From: Candidatus Zixiibacteriota bacterium
GTDB lineage: Bacteria; Zixibacteria; MSB-5A5; JAABVY01; JAHJOQ01
DNA: 39,523 bases
NCBI GenBank assembly: GCA_018820315.1
Contig: JAHJOQ010000001.1
Span: forward strand, 1-39,523
Direction: 5' to 3'
Part shown: positions 33,115 to 39,523 of the stretch, one piece after another
Numbering within the stretch: the stretch's first letter is position 1
Layout: the number at the start of each line of letters is the position of its first letter
Notes under the pieces: generated by a model
What the model saw: only the letters and a program-made list of their open reading frames with translations
What the model was told of the DNA's origin: nothing
The model's database searches: none
Program-made: the position numbers and the translations under genes

Positions 33115-34221
33115 GTGAATTTCAACGACATAATCAATGGCGATATCCCGGATAATCTGATCTCTTTGGCGGAGAGCGAACCGACAGGGGGCACGGTAGA
33201 TCTCTCTCGTGCGAGGCAGCTTGAAGTCGAGCGTGATCACTACCTTGAAGCTCAGGCGCAGGGGATCTCTCTGACTGAACTTCTCGAATCGGACCCGTTC
33301 GATCCGTCACCGACCGATTCACCCCTTGATGCATTCGAGCGGCAGCTTCTGCTGAAAGGGATCAGGAGCAGCGGTCGAAATCCTGCCACCGTCGAGCTGT
33401 TCTACAGAAACGCTCCGATGCTGATGCCGGAATTCATGATGCGCGAAATCAAACGCGGCATGTCAATGCGGAGTGATTATCGCAGGCTGCCGGCCTCATC
33501 GAGCAGTATCGCAACAAACAGGTACACGCCGCTCTACATAGACGCATCAGCTACCGATGACAATCTGTCGCTGAGGCCGGTGGGCGAGGGGGCGGAGGTT
33601 CCGCAGATCGTTGTTACGGAGCAGAAGAATACTGTGACTGTTCCCGACTACGGTATCGCCCTGAAGGCCTCGTATAAGGCGCTTCGTCATCGAACTACTA
33701 CTCAATTCAAAGTGCTTCTGTGGTACATTGGATTCAAGTTGCAGGCTGATAAAGTGTCGCTGGTGGTGGATGTCATTCAGAACGGAGATGGCAACGGTAA
33801 TGCGGCGACTGTTATCAACACGGACTCATCCGGATCAGTCGATTATGATGACCTGGTGAAGTTCTATCTCGAATTCTTTCCGTATGAACTGAACACGATT
33901 ATCTGCAACAAGACGATGGTGCGTACGCTGCTCAACCTGACAGAGTACAAGGATCCGACGATCGGATTCAAGTTCCAGACCAACGGCGAGTTGCTATCGC
34001 CCCTGGGCGCCGCAATAGTCCGATGCGATGATTGCCCCTCTGACATCATCATCGGTCTCGACAACAGATTCGGAATTGAGGAGGTTCGCAGCCAGCCGCT
34101 GATGGTTGAGTTCGACAAGATCATCGAACAGAAATTTGAGGAAGCGGTTATCTCAGAATCGGTCGCGTATGCCAAGATCATTCCGGAGGCATCGCTCATT
34201 CTCGATTCAGTGTTCGCATAG
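33115..34221 (+). CDS. phage major capsid protein (HK97-like)
   Basis: This 368-residue protein starts at GTG after AAAGGA. Features that fit an HK97-fold capsid protein are an N-terminal helical region (about 1-110), a central part with RRLPASSSSIATNRYTPLYI and GEGAEVPQIV, the helix ALKASYKALRHRTTTQFKVL, and a C-terminal AAIVRCDDCPSDIIIGLD strand pair. Its place after the decoration-like gene and before the connector region is as expected. A maturation cleavage site is not recognised. It is probably the most abundant product of the cluster. A hairpin follows the stop. Confidence 0.75.
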   Translation: MNFNDIINGDIPDNLISLAESEPTGGTVDLSRARQLEVERDHYLEAQAQGISLTELLESDPFDPSPTDSPLDAFERQLLLKGIRSSGRNPATVELFYRNAPMLMPEFMMREIKRGMSMRSDYRRLPASSSSIATNRYTPLYIDASATDDNLSLRPVGEGAEVPQIVVTEQKNTVTVPDYGIALKASYKALRHRTTTQFKVLLWYIGFKLQADKVSLVVDVIQNGDGNGNAATVINTDSSGSVDYDDLVKFYLEFFPYELNTIICNKTMVRTLLNLTEYKDPTIGFKFQTNGELLSPLGAAIVRCDDCPSDIIIGLDNRFGIEEVRSQPLMVEFDKIIEQKFEEAVISESVAYAKIIPEASLILDSVFA

Positions 34222-34243
34222 CAGATTGAAAAGCAACCTTATG

Positions 34244-34267
34244 AGCCCGCCTCTGTGGGGGCGGGCT
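34244..34267 (+). terminator. hairpin after the major capsid gene
   Basis: AGCCCGCC (34244-34251) and GGCGGGCT (34260-34267) form a perfect 8-bp GC stem with an 8-base loop. It is followed by TTAG rather than a T run and may thin out transcription of downstream genes. Confidence 0.55.
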
Positions 34268-34280
34268 TAGGGGATATGGT

Positions 34281-35696
34281 ATGATTAAGAATATAGCAAT
34301 CTCAAGCGCCTACTATGGCGGCGGGCTGTCGATTCAGAAGAAACTGTTCGTTGTGAAGTCCGGTTCGTATCAGGGAAGAACTGTCGTCGTATATCCGAAG
34401 ACGCAGAGCCAGCTTGTGTTTGTCTGGAGCGATCCCCCATACACATCGTGGTCCGAGGAAACCGTGATAGTCTCAGATTCCGCGAATTATCCAGCCTGTG
34501 CGTACATGGATGACGACGGCAGCATCTATGTCGCTTACACCGTGCAGACGTCATTCGATCTGGCAGAGAAGAAGCTGGTATACTCGGATGGAAACTGGAG
34601 CGCTGGGTCGAAAAATGTGATTTACAGCGGCGACGCAAGTTTCTACCCGTCTCTATACAAAGATCTGTGGAACAGGCTCTGGGTTAGCTTCACGAGAGAA
34701 TCGAGCGGCAGCTACTACATCAATGTCAAGCGTTCGACTGATGATGGCACGACCTGGGGCACGGGTCCGTCCGATGAAGGTACAACGCTGACCTCCGGCG
34801 CGACTTCATGCTATAGTCAGCTTGTGTACCGCCCGAACCATGTCTACTGCATCTATACAGAGGGCGGTACGAAGCTTGCATACAGCAGGATGGAAATAAC
34901 TGCAGCTCTGTTTGATGATGAGGTGGGTCTCTACACCGGCACGGGACTCTCTGCTAATTTCAGCGGTGCATGCTCGGCTGATCTGCGATTGGGTATTGCG
35001 TTTTGCGATGATTCTGATTTGCTCTACAAGGAGTTCGATGGTGCTCAGTGGTCCGGTATCGAGACCATCGACTCGGCATTCTCAGTCAATCCGAATCTGT
35101 ACTTCAGGCAGAGTGTGCCATACGTCGTGTTTGCGAAGGAAGTCGGAGCGGATCAGCATCAGCCACATTACTCGTATCGCGAGGGGCAGGCTTTTTCGGA
35201 GGCGGCTCCGATCTCTCCCGAAATGAGCACCCTCGACAGAGTGTTCTGCTACAATCCATCGGGAGCAGTCAAATTCAATGACAAAACCGCCGCTGCGGCT
35301 GACAGCACTGCGGCTGATGTCTTTCATGACGCCACGGGCAAGATGCTGCTATCTGTCGGGGACGCGCTGTATCTTGGCCAGCAAGAGCGGTTCTCTATGA
35401 TCACAGCGACGCTTTCAACGAATGGTGAAGGAGGCGGTATCTCCTGGTACTACTGGGATGGTTCTGACTGGAAGATTTTCACGCCATTCTCTGGCTCATA
35501 TAACTTCGACAGCTCACCCGCGACAATCACATTCTGGAATGACACATCAGAGATACCGTCCGATTGGCAGACCTGCATCGTCAATGGTAAAGCCGGCTAC
35601 TGGGTGAAGGCATCGGTGTCATCAGCATTCACAGTTGCTCCCATAGGTTCACAGATAACCGGCGTTCCGAATGTGTCATACATAATCTCTGAGTAG
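34281..35696 (+). CDS. beta-propeller/Asp-box virion-associated protein
   Basis: This 471-residue protein has repeated blocks of the sialidase/BNR type: IYVAYTVQT, RLWVSFTRE and an Asp-box STDDGTTW (residues 152-159). These suggest a beta-propeller for about the first 320 residues. The C-terminal part (about 350-471) contains WYYWDGSDWKIF and NGKAGYWVKASVSS, a domain type seen in phage tail fibres and baseplate-linked proteins. It may be the receptor- or surface-contacting protein of the particle. There is no signal peptide. AGGGG lies seven bases before the ATG. Confidence 0.6.
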   Translation: MIKNIAISSAYYGGGLSIQKKLFVVKSGSYQGRTVVVYPKTQSQLVFVWSDPPYTSWSEETVIVSDSANYPACAYMDDDGSIYVAYTVQTSFDLAEKKLVYSDGNWSAGSKNVIYSGDASFYPSLYKDLWNRLWVSFTRESSGSYYINVKRSTDDGTTWGTGPSDEGTTLTSGATSCYSQLVYRPNHVYCIYTEGGTKLAYSRMEITAALFDDEVGLYTGTGLSANFSGACSADLRLGIAFCDDSDLLYKEFDGAQWSGIETIDSAFSVNPNLYFRQSVPYVVFAKEVGADQHQPHYSYREGQAFSEAAPISPEMSTLDRVFCYNPSGAVKFNDKTAAAADSTAADVFHDATGKMLLSVGDALYLGQQERFSMITATLSTNGEGGGISWYYWDGSDWKIFTPFSGSYNFDSSPATITFWNDTSEIPSDWQTCIVNGKAGYWVKASVSSAFTVAPIGSQITGVPNVSYIISE

Positions 35697-35704
35697 GATA
35701 GACC

Positions 35705-36535
35705 ATGCCTTATACAAACATAGAACTCGTGCGAAAGCACCTGCAGGAGTCGGAGCAGTCTACCGGTCAGATCGAGAATCACTTGATTAGACCGGATGGA
35801 TTGACTGCAGTGCAGCTTCCACATGCCGGGATAGTCGATGGCTCGGAGAAGGTCAAAGGTAAAGAGCAGATCGCTCCAGCACGCGAGACAATCTCTCTGG
35901 CAGGCGAGGCTTCATCGTTGAGTCGCGGTGATCTGATCGCTGAAAGTGTTGTGATAGCATCGGACAGTTCATTGACTCAGATTTTCACCGAGAACATTGA
36001 CTACACCGGAAATTACACGTCCGGTGAAATTACGAGAATCCCAACCGGGCTGATTCAGAGCGGCCAGGATGTGTCGGTCTGGTATTATCACTACAAGATA
36101 TTCGAAAAAGGGATTGACTATCTGATTTCATATCAGAATGGCACAATAACGCGTGTCGATGGAGGAAGCATCGAAGATGGTCAGATGCTATGGATCGATT
36201 ACGAGATAGAGAGCGGGCTTTTCTCCGACGATGTGATCACCAACGCAGTCGTCGAGGCTTCGGCTCAGCTTGATTCGCGCATCGATGAGACGCTCGCAGA
36301 GAGTGTTATCTCGGTGCTCACGATTGCTGAGACATATCTGGCGGTGTCGATACTGACTCAGATTCGCGCTCTTGATGTGCTGCAGTCATCCTCGCTCTCT
36401 TCTGCTAACAAAGGCAATGTCTCGACTCGATTTCTTGAAGTGTCGTCACGATACAGAAACGACTTTGAAGATATGATCAGACCATACTTGAGACCGGCTA
36501 CGAGACTGAGCGGACCGGTTCGTTCATCGCGATAG
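35705..36535 (+). CDS. head-connector-like protein with internal repeat
   Basis: This 276-residue protein has a C-terminal helical region (NAVVEASAQLDSRIDETLAE, then LTIAETYLAVSILTQIRAL) like head-tail connector/adaptor proteins of phages. The central part holds two copies of a unit of about 38 residues: one at about 94-131 (ENIDYTGNYTSGEITRIPTG) and one at about 132-169 (EKGIDYLISYQNGTITRVDG). The end of each copy reads VSVWYYHY or MLWIDYE. The repeat resembles small beta units found in virion proteins. The connector role is inferred. Confidence 0.55.
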   Translation: MPYTNIELVRKHLQESEQSTGQIENHLIRPDGLTAVQLPHAGIVDGSEKVKGKEQIAPARETISLAGEASSLSRGDLIAESVVIASDSSLTQIFTENIDYTGNYTSGEITRIPTGLIQSGQDVSVWYYHYKIFEKGIDYLISYQNGTITRVDGGSIEDGQMLWIDYEIESGLFSDDVITNAVVEASAQLDSRIDETLAESVISVLTIAETYLAVSILTQIRALDVLQSSSLSSANKGNVSTRFLEVSSRYRNDFEDMIRPYLRPATRLSGPVRSSR

Positions 36536-36546
36536 GAGGTAAGACT

Positions 36547-36921
36547 ATGAACTCAACTCTCGCATACCTGAGAGGCAGAAGACTCTGGGTGGTCGAAAAC
36601 CTCGTCGTGTGGGGAAGCCTGTCCGCTTACTCGGGACATTTCCTTGTGACAGATGAGCTCGGCGGCGATAAGAGGCTTCTGTTCTGGCAGGTGAGTCTCG
36701 GTGGAGATCTGCAGCAGACGAGCTTCGCCGATTTGACCGACATTAACGGCAACGTGCTCCCGGCAATCATATCCCGGCCGAAGATCGTCGTCCTGTCGAA
36801 GAATGGTGTGAATGTTGCGGTTGTCGGCAGGGAATCGAATACGACATTCACAATCGCGAAGACAGTTGAAACATCGACGAGTGGACTTGTGGATCTGCTC
36901 ATATTCGAGGTGGGATCATGA
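36547..36921 (+). CDS. small phage-cluster protein of unknown function
   Basis: This 124-residue, mainly beta protein with no signal peptide has Trp and Gly dispersed (RLWVVENLVVWGSL, LLFWQVSLGG). It could be a completion or tail-type protein, but no family is recognised. AGGAGG lies seven bases before the ATG. Its stop overlaps the next start by four bases. Confidence 0.55.
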   Translation: MNSTLAYLRGRRLWVVENLVVWGSLSAYSGHFLVTDELGGDKRLLFWQVSLGGDLQQTSFADLTDINGNVLPAIISRPKIVVLSKNGVNVAVVGRESNTTFTIAKTVETSTSGLVDLLIFEVGS

Positions 36922-37061
36922 AGAAAGAAGTATCGGTAATCGTCTGCCCGGAATGCGGACAGATCAATGTTGAACTCCCCGGTGGCGTCAGATGTGTCTG
37001 TCCTGTGTGTCACGTCGGCATCGACACCTCTGATGACATCACAATCGAGCTGATTGATTAG
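36918..37061 (+). CDS. 47-residue zinc-ribbon protein
   Basis: The start overlaps the previous stop (ATGA) and a clean frame follows: MKKEVSVIVCPECGQINVE, then CVCPVCHVGIDTSDD, and a hydrophobic end. CPEC at residues 10-13 and CPVC at 28-31 form a four-cysteine zinc ribbon. Zinc ribbons of this size occur in phages as small regulators or structural adaptors; the role here is unknown. It is short, but the coupling and motif make it credible. Confidence 0.65.
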   Translation: MKKEVSVIVCPECGQINVELPGGVRCVCPVCHVGIDTSDDITIELID

Positions 37062-37063
37062 GC

Positions 37064-37336
37064 ATGCCGAATGAGTCCGGGACAAAATCCAGAAGCAGGA
37101 AGAAGAAGCGGCCGAGCGATTCCGAAATGCTCGAAGAGATACTCGAGAAAATCCACGAGCGCCTTCGAGAAAAGGATTTCGAACCGAAAGTCGCAGACTT
37201 CCTCAAGGTACTCGAGATGAAATACAAATTGAAACTCTCGGGCGACAGTAAGCAGAAGCTGCTCGATCTAATCGAGGATGTCAGGAGGGAAGAGCTTGAA
37301 ATGCTGGAGGATGCAGATGGCTCGGAAGAAACTTAG
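37064..37336 (+). CDS. small coiled-coil/helical protein
   Basis: This 90-residue, highly charged protein has a basic N-terminal stretch (SGTKSRSRKKKRPSDS) followed by helices rich in Glu/Lys/Leu (MLEEILEKIHERLREKD). The basic start suggests nucleic acid binding. A small terminase or regulator role is possible but not shown. It begins two bases after the zinc-ribbon stop, and its end overlaps the next gene by 20 bases. Confidence 0.5.
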   Translation: MPNESGTKSRSRKKKRPSDSEMLEEILEKIHERLREKDFEPKVADFLKVLEMKYKLKLSGDSKQKLLDLIEDVRREELEMLEDADGSEET

Positions 37337-38111
37337 GACTCAAATCGTATTGATGATTCTCTTTGCGCTCAGTTCGACCTCGCTGTTCGCCGATTCGCTT
37401 GTGCTTGATGACACCGCGACAGTATTTGACGGCGCGATCTATGGATCGGTCGGCTGCAATTCGGAATTCCCCGATCTGAATTGCGCATTCTACAACATGG
37501 GTGGCCAGATCACGTTTTCTGTTGGGAAGTCTGCCGCTCATATTTCGACAGTCTGGCGATCGCTGATGGGCTTCGATCTTGCCGAGCTGTATGATGGCGG
37601 CATCAGCGACATCGATTCCGCGATACTGACTCTGAAAGCGCTGTTTGCCACTAGTGCGGATTCGGTTCTGTATCTGGGGTTTCAGTCGCTCAATTACGAC
37701 GTTATCGAAGGGAACTGCGCAGTTTCTATGCCCCCCAACGATTCGTCATTCACCTGGTCAGCGCGGATATTCAAAGATGAAGTGGACACAGTGCTATGGC
37801 AGATCGCTGGCGCAAAGGGGAGCGATGACAGAGAGGATTCAGTCTATGCTATATCACCACCTATCACTGATGCGGGCTCATACCGCATCGACTTGACGGG
37901 GTTGGTGCGGCACTGGTTGGACAGCACCGCAACAAGAAGATGGTGTGTGCTCGGAGATACAGTCTCGCTTGCAGGTGGCAGAGCTTTCGCAAAGAAGGTG
38001 TTCTCCTCATCCGAGTCGAGTACTGCGTCAAACAGGCCGAAGCTCGAGATCTTCTATCCAACAGTGGGTTTGCAAAGAAGTGACATTTTGTCGGGAGGAT
38101 TACTAAAATGA
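37317..38111 (+). CDS. secreted DNRLRE-like protein in the phage cluster
   Basis: This 264-residue protein has a signal peptide (MARKKLRTQIVLMILFALSSTSLFA). The mature part has the layout of DNRLRE domains: SVGCNSEFPDLNCAFYNMGG, a GFDLAELYDG...IDSAILTL strand set, FTWSAR, DLTGLVRHWLDST, and SNRPKLEIFYP at the end. Such domains are found on secreted surface proteins and structural adhesins. GGAGG lies six bases before the ATG at 37317; a frame 13 codons longer overlaps the previous gene without a ribosome site. It overlaps the previous gene by 20 bases and the next by four, so it is cotranslated with them. A signal peptide is odd for a capsid cluster. Confidence 0.65.
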   Translation: MARKKLRTQIVLMILFALSSTSLFADSLVLDDTATVFDGAIYGSVGCNSEFPDLNCAFYNMGGQITFSVGKSAAHISTVWRSLMGFDLAELYDGGISDIDSAILTLKALFATSADSVLYLGFQSLNYDVIEGNCAVSMPPNDSSFTWSARIFKDEVDTVLWQIAGAKGSDDREDSVYAISPPITDAGSYRIDLTGLVRHWLDSTATRRWCVLGDTVSLAGGRAFAKKVFSSSESSTASNRPKLEIFYPTVGLQRSDILSGGLLK

Positions 38112-39307
38112 AGCGTACTAATGCTATTTTGATAGCTGCTGTTTGTTTTCTTGTGATGGCTTGCAAAACGTTCGGAGGGCTCGGCATTTCTCCGTCGGTT
38201 GTTGGCAACGGCGCAGGGGATTCGATTTACATCACCATCTCCTCGATTGATACAACATATTATCCAGAAGTCTCCGATCTTGATAGTCTTGACATTCTGC
38301 GATACACGCCGAGCGGCGCGCTGCTCGATTCTACTTCTGAGAATGCATCGAATGTGCTCAATCCGTCGAAGGGATTCTACCGCGCTGCGTTTCGGGCGTC
38401 GGGTGGTTCCGGCACAAAAGGCGTCTACACCGTACTTGTTCGTGGATGGCGCGGCGACAAGGAGAGAGGCGTTGCATCGGGGGCATACGAAGTTGTCAGC
38501 AAGCAGCATGATGCGTTCCAGGCGCTGGTCGATTCGTTGAGGGATTCCGTCTATGCGATTCTCGATACGTTGCAGGATGGGTTTCAGTCGCACACATCGT
38601 CCGCCGATACGGGCGCGATTGCGAGATCGGTTTGGGATGATGATGTGGTTGCGCTCGCTGATCGTCGAATCAGATACGCCGACAGTGTCGGTACTGTGCT
38701 GAGTGTGCCGTCGTCGGGATTGGGCGCCTATGCGTGCAGCCTCTACTATTTCAATGCCGCCGACAGCAGCGCGATTCAGGGAGTCTATGCGCGCGTGATG
38801 AACAGCTCACAGACGGCGACATCTGCAATCGGGATCACCGATTCCGACGGGCTGGTTGTGATGTCGCTCGATGATGCGCTGTATCATGTCTGGTCGTATC
38901 GGGTGGGGTGTATCTTCTCGCCGTTGCCCGATTCGGTTATTGTCAGTGCGCCATCTGCTGTCGATTCGATTTGGGCGACATATTTCGATCCGGGAAGTCC
39001 GTCGTCACCGTCGCTCTGCAGAGTCTACGGTTGGGTGCGCGATTTGTCGGGCGATGGCATCAGTGGCGCGACTGTTGCGGCAAATGTGCGGCAGAGTCCG
39101 TTGCGGTACGGTTCGATGATAATCTCGCCATATTTCGAATCGACCGTGACGGACACAGCGGGCTACTGGTATCTCGATCTGATCCCGTCGGGCGATCTCG
39201 ATCCTTCGACGACGTCATACACATTTTCGATCTACTACAAGAATGGCGCAATCGCCGTCAAATCAGCCACCGTCCCCGATTCAAGTAGTTGGGTGTTGGA
39301 TTGGTAG
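38108..39307 (+). CDS. putative lipoprotein with Ig-like and regulatory-like beta domains
   Basis: This 399-residue protein overlaps the DNRLRE-like gene by four bases, with GGGAGG upstream. The signal MKRTNAILIAAVCFLVMAC could be a lipobox (VMAC, Cys19), though the middle residue is unusual. The mature part has beta repeats, a helical link (DSLRDSVYAILDTLQDGFQSH), and a GAIARSVWDDDV segment that recalls a motif of phage tail-associated proteins. The C-terminal beta domain (GWVRDLSGDGISGATVAANV and VTDTAGYWYLDL) resembles the carboxypeptidase regulatory-like fold. It may be a surface-exposed partner of the particle or of the previous protein. The call is by motifs only. Confidence 0.55.
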   Translation: MKRTNAILIAAVCFLVMACKTFGGLGISPSVVGNGAGDSIYITISSIDTTYYPEVSDLDSLDILRYTPSGALLDSTSENASNVLNPSKGFYRAAFRASGGSGTKGVYTVLVRGWRGDKERGVASGAYEVVSKQHDAFQALVDSLRDSVYAILDTLQDGFQSHTSSADTGAIARSVWDDDVVALADRRIRYADSVGTVLSVPSSGLGAYACSLYYFNAADSSAIQGVYARVMNSSQTATSAIGITDSDGLVVMSLDDALYHVWSYRVGCIFSPLPDSVIVSAPSAVDSIWATYFDPGSPSSPSLCRVYGWVRDLSGDGISGATVAANVRQSPLRYGSMIISPYFESTVTDTAGYWYLDLIPSGDLDPSTTSYTFSIYYKNGAIAVKSATVPDSSSWVLDW

Positions 39308-39350
39308 GAGAGTGGGGCGGCGAGCCGGAGCGAAGCGAAGAGCTCCTACC
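39303..39350. repeat. inverted repeat at the end of the phage cluster
   Basis: GGTAGGAG (39303-39310) and CTCCTACC (39343-39350) form an 8-bp stem spanning the last stop codon, with a 32-base loop containing GAGCGAAGCGAAGAG. There is no T run. The loop resembles the dispersed repeat motif seen at the window start. Confidence 0.45.
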
Positions 39351-39387
39351 TATGTTCGGGAAGACGCCATTTCTAGTGGTTGCGTAT

Positions 39388-39523
39388 CTATGAGTCGTCC
39401 AAGCCTAGTTCGCCTTTGCATCCACTACTCAAGTGTCTGATCGCCCAATCGTGACCGCAGTAGTAATCGAGCAAGTAGAGCAGATCCCTTACTGCAACGA
39501 GTGTATCATCGACGGTTTCATGC
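39388..39523 (-). CDS. possible 3' end of a gene running into the window
   Basis: On the minus strand a frame is open from the window edge for 44 codons to a TAG at 39388-39390. It reads VDDTLVAVRDLLYLLDYYCG and ends LGLDDS. The composition looks protein-like, but a run this short can occur by chance. The product is not recognised. Confidence 0.4.
   Translation of the reverse strand, partial: HETVDDTLVAVRDLLYLLDYYCGHDWAIRHLSSGCKGELGLDDS

Larger units (their letters stand above)
26249..39307 (+). mobile_element. phage-derived head-morphogenesis cluster
   Basis: Portal, terminase, capsid protease, decoration-like, major capsid and connector-like genes lie in order on the plus strand. No integrase, repressor, replication, tape measure, sheath, holin or lysin gene is seen before the window ends, and no flanking attachment repeats were found. 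Two minus-strand exported proteins (28989-29372, 31397-32125) sit between head genes, and two exported proteins close the plus-strand run. It may be a prophage lacking its tail part in this window, a gene-transfer-agent-like element, or a domesticated capsid cluster. Confidence 0.7.

Overview
The window looks like a chromosomal contig from an uncultivated Gram-negative bacterium. Evidence for this is several lipobox lipoproteins, two PEP-CTERM-tailed exported proteins, TolQ/ExbD/TonB-like envelope energy genes and strong Shine-Dalgarno sequences (AGGAGG type) with ATG or GTG starts. The mixture (PEP-CTERM tails, corrinoid methyltransferases, class I archaeal-type aldolase, 2-oxoglutarate dehydrogenase) would fit an FCB-group or Zixibacteria-like lineage. 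That placement is inference only; no 16S gene is present.

Layout. Positions 1-3432 are minus-strand envelope genes: a PEP-CTERM protein, a secreted protein and a TPR lipoprotein. A tRNA-Ala(TGC) follows at 3681. Positions 3879-12314 hold two tandem, paralogous gene modules. Each starts with a good sigma70-type promoter and a leader of about 350 nt, then a four-TM MotA/TolQ/ExbB-like channel protein, an ExbD/TolR-like protein and a TonB-like protein with an unusual cysteine-containing C-terminal domain. The first module also carries two exported proteins of unknown function. This duplicated ion-driven envelope machine is one of two candidate undescribed systems in the window.

Positions 12426-16149 form a tightly coupled corrinoid operon: an MttB-family methyltransferase, a MetH-activation-like protein, a corrinoid protein and a homocysteine S-methyltransferase. 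Together they look like a split methionine synthase in which the pterin module is replaced by a quaternary-amine methyltransferase. A truncated DUF72 gene follows. sucB (lacking a recognisable E3-binding domain) and sucA (17815-20535) come next, then an IS3-type remnant, a class I fructose-bisphosphate aldolase, and small redox or stress proteins (rubrerythrin-like, CxxC AhpD-like, a GAF protein like free-methionine-sulfoxide reductase). Two tandem paralogous lipoproteins close this part.

After a hairpin-rich gap (25698-25907), positions 26249-39307 hold a phage-derived head-morphogenesis cluster: portal, large terminase, protease, decoration-like protein, major capsid protein, a connector-like protein and small proteins. 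No integrase, tape measure, sheath, lysis or replication gene is visible. It is interrupted by two minus-strand exported proteins (a PEP-CTERM protein and a lipoprotein). It ends in two signal-peptide-bearing proteins (DNRLRE-like, and a lipoprotein with a regulatory-like beta domain) that are translationally coupled to the phage genes. It could be a partly captured or degenerate prophage, a gene-transfer-agent-like element, or a domesticated capsid cluster; this is the second candidate system. The window ends in what may be the 3' end of another minus-strand gene.
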